Shown: piece by piece, positions 1 to 7,949 of the stretch
Layout: each line of letters opens with the position of its first letter
How positions within the stretch are numbered: the stretch's first letter is position 1
Assembly (NCBI GenBank): GCA_003024985.2
Contig: PXIH01S0001321.1
DNA from: Euperipatoides rowelli
Taxonomy: Eukaryota > Onychophora > Udeonychophora > Euonychophora > Peripatopsidae
Length of the DNA stretch: 10,218 nt
Direction: 5' to 3' (one strand)
Notes under the pieces: model-generated
Databases searched by the model: none
What the model saw: the letters and a program-made list of their open reading frames with translations, nothing else
Told to the model about the DNA's origin: nothing
Program-made: the position numbers and the translations under genes

Positions 1-565
1 ATTGTAGATTCGATTTTTACTCGGTTCCCAAAAAGGGGTAAAAGGGAGTACTCGATTCCAATAAATATACGGGTATGACAAGCCTATTTTGAATATTTAA
101 ATGACATTTACGCCAATTCATCCAAGCCCTACTCATTTGTGACGTGTTTACAAACAGTTAGCTAATTAGCCTACCTTCGCTCAAGAGCGAGGACAGTAAA
201 CAAGCCACAAACTAAAGTCAATTCTCCAAAAATGAGCGAATAAATGCGAACAATATACAAACAAATGTCTTATAAATGTACTCCATTTTATATATACTGT
301 ACAATAGTATATACAACTGTATATACAGGTACAGTATATTATACAGTAGGCCTATATACTGCACAGTTCAATATATATACAGTATACTTATGGTATCTGC
401 TATATTTAGATAAAAATAAATAAACAATTGAAGCTGCTTTACTATTTCTATTTCAGAAGTTGTATTGCTATAAAAATCTGTTTTAAAATTTTAAGTTTTA
501 TTATGTTTTGCTACAATAGAAAACAATATGTTAAAAATATTTTAAACTCTATACACATTTTCTAG
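1..565. other. Noncoding stretch upstream of the first visible exon (probably intron)
   Basis: No open frame of useful length is seen. Small structures are present: two direct copies of a tactcg(g/a)ttcc motif near 18-28 and 49-58, a 10 bp palindrome gctaattagc (161-170), and a short 6 bp stem tcgctc/gagcga (177-190). A cluster of tatatactgtat-like words runs from about 288 to 389. The segment ends in a 3' splice site (tctag at 561-565), so I read it as the tail of an intron of the Sec16 gene. No promoter can be supported. Confidence 0.5.
288..389. repeat. A/T-rich cluster of TACTGTA / TACAGTA words
   Basis: About 100 bases are built almost wholly of alternating TA interrupted by the complementary words actgta and tacagta, in both orientations. 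The same words recur in other A/T clusters of the window (around 4421, 5243, 7000, 7950-8003 and 8545-8650). This looks like degenerate simple sequence with local dyad symmetry rather than a defined regulatory site. Confidence 0.5.
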
Positions 566-795
566 ATACAACCTCCTCTCAGTTTCTGTCTCCGAGCACT
601 GAATACCCTCAGACTAACTGGAATCAACAATTAAATTATAGCAATGCTCAATCTTATGGTGAAAATTTTACCTCTTCATCAGAACAAGTTAATTATAGAA
701 ATATTTCTAATGAAAATCAAACTTACGATAAACTAGAAGATACAATTACGAATTCATCACAAGCAGGAAGTGGATTCTACTCCATGGCACCTCAA
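566..795 (+). CDS. Sec16: Sec16-like protein, internal exon (low-complexity linker)
   Basis: This internal exon has an acceptor tctag (561-565) and a donor caa|gtaatt at 796. It gives 76 full codons, preceded by two bases of a split codon, and ends in phase 0. The peptide is rich in Ser, Asn, Gln and Tyr (pieces include EYPQTNWNQQLNY and AGSGFYSMAPQ), with no cysteines. That is typical of the disordered linker between the central domain and the C-terminal motif of Sec16 proteins. It has no diagnostic motif of its own. Assignment rests on codon-like composition, a clean donor, and a phase 0 end that matches the phase 0 start at 5356. A second acceptor, ctctcag (576-582), would start the exon at 583 in phase 0. 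The sequence does not decide between them. Confidence 0.68.
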
Positions 796-1800
796 GTAAT
801 TATATTAGATTATTTATTTGTTCATTTTTATATCGGAATTATATGTCTTAAAGAGAATTATGCATGTATTTTGTGTATATTAAATATTGGTATTGCCCAC
901 ATTTTCAGGATTTTCACATTATTTTTTACTTTTCATTAATATTTTAAACTCATTATTACTTGAACCATTGAATTAATAGTTTATGTCATTAGGCTATTAA
1001 AAAAACCATTGTAATTTCAGATCAGAAGATATTTTATTTAAAAGATTTTTCAAGGTCTCTGATTTCAAAATTGCTTTTTGTTATTTATTTTTAAAGGTCA
1101 CACAAAATGGATTTTTTTTTTTATGATTTAATTTGAAAGAAAATCGCTAAAAAAAAAAAAAAAACAATTCCGCTTGGTTAAAAAAAAAAAAAGTTATTAA
1201 GAAATAAAATTAATAAATATTTCTATATAGGTCTGAGGTCATATAAACAATTTTTGGGGTTCGAGAGTATGTCATGATGTCATCATTAGAAAACAGTACG
1301 TGGCGAGCAATCTTTCATAGCACAAAAACAACCAACGTTAGCCATGTATCATTCTAGTGAAATCCTTTCCGTTTTAATCTTTTTTTTTTAATAACTATAT
1401 GACGTAAGTATGATTGGCGAAGATAATTTCATGGATATAATTCCAAGAATATTAATACCTTACCAATTAGAAACCTTGATGGAGAAAATAGTGACGGGGC
1501 TTCAACTTATGATGGGACCGTAATTAGGATATTGATTACGAGAGACGGCTCATAGACCGCTTTATTTAGTTTTATATAATCAGATTTATAAATTAATTGT
1601 ATTTGAATAAAGAATATCAGTAGGAAGCTTAAAAAAATTGATGCACTAAAAGTAAAAATGATTTGTATATGGTGAATATACCGTAAAACAGTATTGTTTT
1701 GTTATGTAATATACCCCCATTATTGTGCGGTAGTTGTCGGAACAATTTACCTACTGTAAATAGAAAGCAAGAAAAATAATGAAATGTAACTTATTATTTA
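796..1800. other. Intron 1, proximal part: low-complexity A/T-rich sequence
   Basis: No coding signal on either strand. It contains long A runs around 1150-1190 and T runs around 1110 and 1380. A moderately G+C-richer patch lies around 1240-1560 with no recognisable motif. The word tatatgacgtaa occurs at 1396-1407 and again at 9898-9909, each after a poly(T)-rich tract. That may be a shared fragment of an old repeat, but it is too short to name. Confidence 0.5.
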
Positions 1801-1835
1801 CTAGCAAATAAGTCCGTTACACGGGCATCAACCAT
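1801..1835 (-). mobile_element. Helitron-like 3' terminus (copy 1)
   Basis: A 35 base sequence shared with 9148-9182 (31 of 35 identical by hand count). Read on the minus strand it has the order expected for a Helitron 3' end: a small G+C-rich hairpin (ccgt-gta-acgg inside gcccgtgtaacgg), about 8-9 A/T-rich bases, then CTAG, followed directly by T in the flank. Helitrons end in CTRR and insert between A and T. The element body would extend to higher + coordinates. No 5' TC end, Rep or helicase sequence was recognised, so this would be a non-autonomous or truncated copy. Confidence 0.5.
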
Positions 1836-2116
1836 TTTTTTTTTGTTTAAGCTCCTTTTTATCTAAGAGAAAACACCACTTAAAGTTTCTAAAATTAGTT
1901 ATCGCGCCGATCTTTTAAGCCCGTTATATCACAGTGATCTAAGAAAAACGAGGTCTCATCAAAGTTTTATATTTTGATAAATATTGGTATAAAAATCAAA
2001 TTTCAATATATTTTTAGACCGAATATAAGAAATTGAGTAATTAAACAAGCATTTTTTTTTACAAAAATAAACCTAAACCTATGAAATTGAAATAGATATT
2101 CATAAACCACTTTAAA

Positions 2117-2534
2117 GAACAAAACAAAATCCACTTTAGCTGTCTGTAACTGTGAGGAATCAAAGGCAGGCAAAGTATTTGAACAAATCAGGAACTCCAT
2201 CAATCAAACAGCTTCTATGTGAATGACGACAATCTTATGCAAGCAGTCGATACAAGTGATACAGAAAATCAAAACTTCTAATTTAAAGTCATACACATAC
2301 ACAAATCTACATAAACCGATAAAATTAGTTTATCTGTTTATGTAAATGTATGCACATGACTTTAAATTAGAATTTTTGATTTTCTCTATCATTTGTATCG
2401 ACTGCTTGCTTAAGTATTGTAGGCATTCACATACTAGCAGTTTGAGAGTTGTAGTTCTTTATTTATCCCCCCCCCCCCTTCCCACCTTCAAGTACACTTA
2501 CTTGCAGACAGTTAAAGTGGAGTTGGTGCTGTTC
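2117..2534. repeat. Long inverted repeat / foldback element with a 5-base loop
   Basis: The two halves are reverse complements of each other around position 2326. The centre is gataaa-attag-tttatc (2318-2334). Arms pair 2239-2292 with 2356-2409 at 51 of 54 positions by hand count. Pairing continues outward with more divergence: 2216-2225 with 2424-2433, and 2130-2149 with 2502-2521. The outermost matched block is gaac (2117-2120) with gttc (2531-2534). The right arm carries a run of 12 C (2467-2478) that is absent from the left arm. No target duplication is obvious. It lies in sense orientation within intron 1, so the pre-mRNA would form a hairpin of roughly 200 bp. It could be a foldback transposon, a MITE, or an inverted duplication. 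Confidence 0.85.
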
Positions 2535-3888
2535 AACAACATTGCATTCAGTCTTGGAGAAGCACTTTTAAATTTGAATTACTGTATTTAAACTTTTCCT
2601 AAAGCGTTTTAGAAGTAAAAATAATCTTGCTTATGCGTTTTAGGATTTTTTTTTTTTTTGTTGGTTTTTTTTTTTAGAAAATTTAGATTATTAAAATTAT
2701 TAGTTCTACTTTTCATTTTTATATGGAAAAATTGTATTTTAACAACGATAATTTGATTGCCAGTTTTTTTAAATTATTTATTTAACTGATAATTTTCTTG
2801 TATTACAAAAATAAACATATTTTGTTATATTTACCTAAGTAAACTGCCATATTAAAATTCTACCAAATAAATAAAATGGGTTCCAATAGAATTTTTAAAA
2901 ATATAATCTGCCATTTTTTAAAAAAAAAAAAAAATGAAAAAAATTGTGCATTCTTTTTTTAAAAATTTATAGTACAGTAAGTATTAACAAAATTATGATT
3001 GTTTATGTTGAGGCCCGGATTTTACTTCTCTATAAATATTTTTAAAAAAAAATAATGCGATGCATAAAATATTAAATTTTAATTCCTTCCATTCTTCATT
3101 TTGGGCCATTTTTTTTTTTGTGGATAAAAAGTTTTATATGTAAGTTTATCTCCATTTGTTGTATCCTTTACTGTCAAAAGATATGTATGACGTTTTTAAA
3201 TAATGCAAAATTTATTAACATGCACTACAGGATAGGATCTTTTCTTGAATTACGGTAAGAAGTTTAACAGAATTTTCTATTAATTTGTATGAACATAGTG
3301 TTTCTGGATGAAAAAGAAAAAGTTTGCGATTAAGAATATCAAGATTTCCTAGCTGTGTTTTATCATTTTTACACTCATCTCGAACCTTTTTATAAAAAAA
3401 GTGTATAAAATCCGGTGAAATTCTTAATTTCCTAAGACATTCATTTCATAATATTTCTGACATTTGCTGAAGAGCAAAAGTTGTCAAACTGCCGTTCTGA
3501 GAAACATTCAAGAAAAAAGTTGAACACTCACGATTGCCTTGGCTTCAATAATGTTCAATCTGCGAATAGATTTACATATTGAGTTTCTCTTCCTAAATCT
3601 TTGTCATATGAGAAAAAAAATCTTAGTTGGGTAAGAACGGTGATTGATTGAGTGCTGACAAAGTCTCACACAAAGCCTAAAGATGTAGCCATTGTATGAA
3701 TGAAATAAATAATCAGGTCTGCAATAAATTTGATCACTCTCTGATACATTACTTATTATGGATGCACAATTTGAGCGGATCATATTTTCGGGTGTGTTCT
3801 CTGAGGTGGAGGTTCACGTTCTTGGATTGCCAAAGATTTCTATCTTAAGTTCTTATTTTTAATACAGAGAATTACCTGATGTTAGCTC
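2535..3888. other. Intron 1, middle part: A/T-rich noncoding
   Basis: No exon, RNA gene or transposon motif was recognised. Numerous T and A homopolymers occur (for example around 2646-2676, 2918-2934 and 3110-3120). A somewhat more mixed-composition segment lies at about 3420-3850. It might be the decayed 3' part of the LINE relic that begins at 3889 on the minus strand, but no motif supports this. Confidence 0.45.
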
Positions 3889-4026
3889 ATCCTTAAGGTC
3901 ATCAGCCTTCTCTTCTTGGTCGTGCTCTTCTTTTTCCCTTTCTGTCCATCCTTCAAGTGATGTTATTAGTTTGATTCCTGCAGATCCTCTCAAGACATGC
4001 CTGACATATTTCCATTTCCTCTTCAA
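3889..4026 (-). pseudogene. LINE reverse transcriptase relic, C-terminal piece
   Basis: Read on the minus strand the frame gives KRKWKYVRHVLRGSAG, then ITSLEGWTERE and ADDLKDE. This follows the C-terminal region of one large group of non-LTR retrotransposon polyproteins, with the pattern RKxKxxGHVxRG...LEGKxEGxR(G)RxR...DDIKE. The usual Gly of GHV is Arg here, and the basic GRPRR stretch has decayed to acidic residues, so it is a dead copy. The frame stays open from 4068 to 3859, but upstream of 4026 the match fades, with an unresolved base at 4027. It belongs in order after the piece at 4429-4747. Clade (RTE-like or related) is an inference. Confidence 0.6.
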
Positions 4027-4098
4027 CNAAAAGACAATAATCACTTCCCCATCTTTTCTACACTTCACATCTTTCCAAATTTGTGCATTTTATTTTCA

Positions 4099-4372
4099 AT
4101 ATTATTATTATTATTACCGATTGTAAAAATGTGTATATACTGTAGGTTTATCAAACCTGTTATACCATAGGTAGAGCCATAAAATATTTGTTCATGGGGA
4201 GGTATATATTCAACAATTCTTTGAACTTGCTAATTGATCTGCTTTCAATCAGTTCTCTAGGCAGTTAATTCCACAAGTCTACTTGTCTATGAAAAATGGA
4301 TTTGTCCATTCTAGAAGAGTGATATAGTGTTTTAAGTTTATACTGGTGTTCTCTTAAATGCATCATTTCCGC
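4099..4372 (-). mobile_element. CR1/L2-like LINE 3' end, nested between the two pieces of another LINE
   Basis: On the minus strand one frame from about 4372 gives AEMMHLREHQYKLKT, then IFHRQVDLWN, an in-frame stop (taa) exactly where Ser is expected, then LPRELIESRSISKFKELL. It ends at a stop at 4162-4160. This matches the terminal motif of CR1/L2/Jockey-type LINE proteins (RGHxxKL...FFxxRVVxxWNxLPxxVVxxxSxxxFKxxL). About 45 bases of 3' untranslated sequence follow, ending in a (taa)n tail (the attattatt run at 4099-4116 on the + strand), as is usual for 5'-truncated copies of such elements. The premature stop makes it non-functional. Confidence 0.65.
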
Positions 4373-4428
4373 CAAGATATATAGTTTATTGATGTTTTAA
4401 ACTATTATATTTTTGTACATATACAGTA

Positions 4429-4747
4429 TATTCTTCTAGCACACCAGATATCAAAGGCATCAATCTTCTTTTCCAAGCCGTTGGTTAAAGACCAAGTCTC
4501 ACATCCATATAAGAAAAGTGACCAAACATAGCATTTTAACATCTTTTTGTTTCCAAAATACAGATTTTGCCATTCCTATTCTTTTTTGGATTACTTTTGT
4601 AGTTCTTGCATTTTCCATTATCAACCTGCCCAGATATCTATATCTAAATTTCTTCACCTGTTCTACTATTTTTCTTTCCATTTCAATCTTGTATTTAATG
4701 TTTCCTTTGTTGTTGGGATCATAAAACATATTTTTTTTCTTTGCCAA
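4429..4747 (-). pseudogene. LINE reverse transcriptase relic, post-catalytic region
   Basis: The minus-strand frame gives KGNIKYKIE, EQVKKFRYRYLGRLI, IQKRIGMAKSVFWKQK, and then, after one extra A at 4534, CYVWSLFLYGCETWSL and IDAFDIWCARRI, ending at 4429. This is the stretch after the catalytic core in many non-LTR retrotransposons, with hallmarks VKKFKYLGSLI, RIxxAKxxF, LLYGCETW and LEAFExWCxRR. Damage seen: the single-base frameshift at 4534 and a 6-base local duplication (agatat twice) giving RYRY. The YADD catalytic motif is not present. The piece breaks off at about 4747, just before the foldback element at 4766. Its missing C-terminal part is found at 3889-4026. Confidence 0.75.
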
Positions 4748-4765
4748 TTGGAAAACAATTTTAAG

Positions 4766-4909
4766 CTACTGTTTGAGCCTTTAGCATCATAAAACATAAT
4801 GATACATTCAATAATAATTTTTTTCTCCAATACATTTTTTTTTTTTCTTTGGTAATAATTTATTATTGAAAGTATCATATATTTTTGATGCTAAAGGATC
4901 ATACAGTGG
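4766..4909. repeat. Short foldback (MITE-like) inverted repeat
   Basis: Left arm 4766-4817 and right arm 4860-4909 are reverse complements with few mismatches. The perfect core is cctttagcatca (4778-4789) with tgatgctaaagg (4886-4897). A second block, ttcaataataa (4807-4817) with ttattattgaa (4860-4870), lies closer to the loop. The loop of about 42 bases is A/T-rich with long T runs. The structure lies directly beside the broken end of the LINE relic, suggesting either insertion into it or use of it as a breakpoint. No coding capacity and no clear target-site duplication were seen. Confidence 0.75.
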
Positions 4910-5355
4910 AATTTTTTTTAATTATAATTTAAACTTATAGATGGAGCATCATCAGAGATCATGTGATAGCCTGGAAAATATATTCTAACTTTTACATTAG
5001 TATAAAATTTCTGGAAATTTATTTACTGTAAATACATTTGAGCACATTATTAATGGCATATTGTTGCTATAAAGGAACATTATCGGTAAGATAAAATTGA
5101 AATAAAATTTTAATTGCTAAGAGTCTAAAGGAAACATTTTAATTGTTTTGTTTGTATGAAAAATAATATATTGAATTTGAGTTCCAAAAAAAAAAACCCC
5201 AATATACTTTTTTGTTAAACTATATAAAAATGTTGAAATAATATACTGTATATAATGGTTGAAATTAAAAATCCCCCCCCCTGCCCCGTGTATTTGATAT
5301 AATGAATTTCTTTTGTCATTTTGTATGTTGCTTATAAACATTTTCTATATTTTAG
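4910..5355. other. Intron 1, distal part up to the acceptor
   Basis: A/T-rich noncoding sequence with a run of A (5187-5196) and a run of nine C (5273-5281). It ends in a typical acceptor, ttttctatattttag, at 5341-5355. The minus-strand frame through 5117-5341 is biased low complexity with no family resemblance. Confidence 0.55.
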
Positions 5356-5523
5356 ATAATTGAACAATCTCATAGGCCCGTAGAAGATTCCCATTCATCT
5401 GTAAATAGTTCATCTTTAATATCGAAAAGTATACCTCCCAAACCTATAAATAGCTCTGTCGTTAAAAGCAGTGCCAAATCGACGGACAAATCAAAAAGCA
5501 AACCAGGTGCAAGTTCTCAAAAA
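5356..5523 (+). CDS. Sec16: Sec16-like protein, Ser/Lys-rich exon before the C-terminal motif
   Basis: Acceptor attttag (5349-5355) and consensus donor aaa|gtaaga at 5524. The exon is 168 bases, exactly 56 codons, phase 0 at both ends. The peptide begins IIEQSHRPVEDSHSS, has a short basic-proline patch (SIPPKPINSS) and becomes Ser/Lys-rich (SAKSTDKSKSKPGASSQK) just before the GW motif of the next exon. Sec16 proteins typically have a Lys/Ser-rich low-complexity segment immediately before this motif, so both composition and position fit. It probably forms a flexible, positively charged linker. Because length and phase are symmetric, skipping this exon would keep the frame. Confidence 0.82.
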
Positions 5524-5984
5524 GTAAGATTTATTATAATTTTCTTTTCTTTTTTTTGACTGAGAATTATAAATGAAACCCTTTCCCTACATTCCACAAA
5601 CTTCATGATGTTTTTTTAAGAATGTTAATGAACAGTATATGTGTTTTAAGCTGCTGATAAAAATTGCTGGTGGCAAATTATAAAATTACATCAGCAAAGC
5701 CGAATTGATGTAACTTTATAATTTCACTAATAAAATTTAAAATATCTGGCATAACAGCCACTTACTTATTTTAAAACTTTTACTAATATCTGTCAGTTCA
5801 TCTCCCCTCACGATCTCTATCATATGTAATTAAACAACATTTAGATGCTTTTTGATATTGATCAGACTCCGCAATACTGCTACATACAGTATTTTCCTTT
5901 TATATAATATAATATTATGCCTTTATTTTATATAGTATTGAGTCTAAAAAATTAAAGCCCAGTTTAATTTTGTTTTTTGTTCAG
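5524..5984. other. Intron 2 (461 bases)
   Basis: A short GT-AG intron between the linker exon and the GW-motif exon. Donor gtaaga at 5524; acceptor tttgttttttgttcag at 5969-5984, with a good pyrimidine tract. No transposon or further exon was recognised inside. A stray cag (5960-5962) sits about 22 bases upstream of the used acceptor, but the codons between would put the conserved motif out of its normal context. Confidence 0.8.
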
Positions 5985-6065
5985 GGCTGGATTAGTGGTA
6001 TATTCAGTAGGATAATGTTTAAACGCCAAAATGAAATGAAATTACCAGATGACAAAAATCCCAAA
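5985..6065 (+). CDS. Sec16: Sec16-like protein, conserved C-terminal motif, first half
   Basis: An 81 base exon, 27 codons, phase 0 at both ends, with the strong acceptor ttgttcag and an excellent donor aaa|gtaagt. The peptide opens GWISGIFSR, has a basic stretch (MFKRQNE) and ends MKLPDDKNPK. The combination of an initial GW plus hydrophobics, a basic patch, and then LPDD(K)NP is the best-known conserved block near the C-terminus of Sec16 (animal SEC16A has GWFSW..., then LPDDKN). In the family, the C-terminal region contributes to binding COPII components such as Sec23 at ER exit sites. The block continues across the intron into 8749-8851. This is the strongest piece of evidence for the gene's identity. 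Confidence 0.87.
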
Positions 6066-6719
6066 GTAAGTAATTGCATACAAAAGTAACCGTTGAATTT
6101 TATATTGATAAGATTAGTGTGTTTCTTTTTTTTTTTTGAATAGCATTTAAACTTTTACATTTTTTAAAAAATGCTTTATGTTTCAATTGGCAACAATCAT
6201 TAAATAAAGACAAATTTTATTTATTTAGTGATTGCCCTATAGGTAATTGCAACGAAGTCTAAAATGAGTTACATTAAATAAAAAATCAATTACATATTAA
6301 AAATCTAGTTATCAAGTTCAACAATAAAATAAAATAGTTAAATTTTATTTTTGCAAGTATGAAAAAGTTTGGAGGCAGTGTATTCCACTTACCCTGAAAA
6401 AAAAAAAAGTGCTGAAATATATAGATACGATACTAAAGAAAGTGAATGGATATCATTGATGGTGCAACTTCCATCCTACCCTTCTCTCCTCTCTTTTGTC
6501 TTTCCCTCATTACTTATTTATAGCATCTGATATTTTTCAAATAAAACATCGGTGCATCATTTTCCTTTTTTCCTCTCTTTTCTCCGATCAATATTACCAG
6601 CTATAAATCAAACCTGTGTAAACACACGCACAAACACATACTGTACATGCACAGACACATGTTCACACAAAGGCACGCGTGCATACAGATGCATGCACAC
6701 ATGCATATTATTCATACGG
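6066..6719. other. Intron 3, proximal part
   Basis: Noncoding and A/T-rich, with a pyrimidine-rich patch around 6470-6590 and a CA-rich degenerate microsatellite after 6620. A gccctatag|gtaatt junction at about 6235-6247 superficially resembles a joined acceptor and donor, but its pyrimidine tract is weak. The last eight bases (tcatacgg, 6712-6719) look like the left copy of the target duplication of the hAT-like element that follows. Confidence 0.5.
6621..6707. repeat. Degenerate CA-rich microsatellite
   Basis: A run of acac, gcac and atgcatgcac words over about 85 bases, heavily interrupted, immediately upstream of the hAT-like insertion. The open frame that crosses it is a by-product of the dinucleotide bias and shows no family resemblance. 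Confidence 0.7.
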
Positions 6720-6942
6720 CAGTGTTACTCAAACTTGAGGTCATGGCAGTGATTGAAATAAAAAAAAAAATTAAAATTATTCCTTTGAAGTTTAAGATAC
6801 CATTAGTAAACATATAGAATTGAAGCAAGTTAATTTTTTTTTCTATTTGTTAAATATAAAATTAATATATTAAAAAACAAATTTTCTCTATGTATCTATC
6901 TTTTATTCCGAACTCTTTAAATTGCATTTTCTCCCCAATTAT

Positions 6943-7341
6943 TTATCCAATTAAGTTGAAATTTGAAATTGGTGTTACTGTAGAGGTCTAGAATATGTAC
7001 AGTATATAAAAGGTCAAGATCTTAAGTGGTCACATGGGAGTGCTAGGGGGGGGGGGGCAAAAATTATTATTTAAAAAAATGCTCCGATTAAGTTGAAATT
7101 CGAAATTTAAAGGTCTAGAATATGTATATAAAAGGTCAAGTCCTAAGTAGTCATATGGGGGTGCTAGGTGGGCCCCAAAAATCTTAATTTTTTTTTAAAA
7201 TGCTCCGATTACGTTCATATATAAAACTGGTGTTATACTAGAGGTCTAGAATATGTATATTAAAGGTCAAGGTCCTAGGTGGTGACATGGGGGTGCTAGG
7301 GGAGCCCCAAACATCTAAAATTAAATGCTCCGATTAAGTTT
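6943..7341. repeat. Tandem repeat, three units of about 121-137 bp plus a partial fourth
   Basis: Units start at about 6943, 7080, 7201 and 7326 (partial). Each begins with tgctccgattaagtt or a variant, then carries aggtctagaatatgta, aaaggtcaag, and gggggtgctaggggg followed by a cccc run. Spacings are 137, 121 and 125 bases. Unit 1 is the most divergent at its start (ttatccaattaag), and its G run has expanded to 12 G (7046-7057). The array lies inside the hAT-like element and looks like an internal or subterminal amplification. Confidence 0.85.
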
Positions 7342-7570
7342 ACCGTCAATTTTGACCGGTTTCGACTAGTTTATAATTAATTAAATGTTTTTTGCCTCGA
7401 GTTAATAATTAGCTGACCATTATTTAACATTTTAGCTTCTTAATTAGCAGACTCACTGACCACCTGAAATCATTTACAGTCTTATGTATGCTGTATTATG
7501 GTATTGCCGTTTTTTTTTTAAATCATCTGGATGGGGAATTCCATCTTTAATTATGAACAAATTTAACAAG

Positions 7571-7739
7571 CTCAAGCTTCTCTTTAAAAAAAAATAGCCA
7601 ATACTGCAAATTAAATAGGAGACAATATTAGTCAAATTTAATAAAGCTTCTAGTTTTGTTTAAAATTAATTATTAATGGATTTAGAATTAAATTTGACTA
7701 ATAATTTGTCCTATTTATTTTTGGACTGAGAAGTTTGAG
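7571..7739. repeat. Inverted repeat inside the hAT-like element
   Basis: The main arms are 7613-7640 and 7689-7716, reverse complements at 25 of 28 positions by hand count (core tagtcaaattta with taaatttgacta). An outer pair is ctcaagcttctc (7571-7582) with gagaagtttgag (7728-7739), one mismatch. The left side has about 20 extra bases between the two blocks. The loop is about 48 bases of A/T-rich sequence. Confidence 0.75.
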
Positions 7740-7742
7740 GTA

Positions 7743-7811
7743 GGGGAGGGGGGGGGGGGGGGATTTAAAATATGTTGATTTTTTAAAAAAAAAAAAATTC
7801 TCCCCCCCCCC
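7743..7811. repeat. Poly-G tract facing a poly-C tract
   Basis: gggg-a-G15 (7743-7762) is followed 39 bases later by C10 (7802-7811), with T and A runs between them (around 7780-7797). The tracts are complementary and could fold back on each other. Run lengths may be unreliable in a draft assembly. Confidence 0.7.
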
Positions 7812-7949
7812 TTTTCCCTGTTGGATAAAATAGTGTTAGGGGGGTCACCCTGGGTTATTTAAAAATTAGGGGGTCCCGGCTGCAAATAAGTTGAGAACCA
7901 CTGTCATAGAGTATGTAGAGCATGTAGTGTTTATACAGTTCATATTAAC

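Larger units (their letters stand above)
6720..7903. mobile_element. hAT-like non-autonomous DNA transposon (about 1.18 kb)
   Basis: The left end reads cagtgttactcaaac (6720-6734). The right end, reverse-complemented, reads cagtggttctcaact (from 7903 inward). The first 13 positions differ at two, and both fit the CAGTGGTTCTCAA-type termini known for many hAT elements. The right subterminal part (gggggtcccggctgcaaa) also looks like hAT ends. Flanks are tcatacgg (6712-6719) and tcatagag (7904-7911), identical at 6 of 8 positions, as expected for an aged 8 bp hAT target duplication. No transposase frame is visible. The interior holds a tandem repeat (6943-7341), an inverted repeat (7571-7739) and G/C homopolymers. 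It is inserted in intron 3 of Sec16. Confidence 0.68.

Noticed and set aside
5117-5341. Minus-strand open frame of 74 codons
   Set aside because: Low-complexity Ile/Tyr/Phe/Asn composition from A/T-rich DNA, with no motif.
6235-6247. gccctatag|gtaatt as a second recursive splice site
   Set aside because: Weak pyrimidine tract and a non-optimal donor. Much poorer than the candidate at 10107.
6552-6752. Open frame across the CA-rich region
   Set aside because: Cys/Thr/His-rich translation is produced by the dinucleotide repeat, and it runs across the hAT left boundary.
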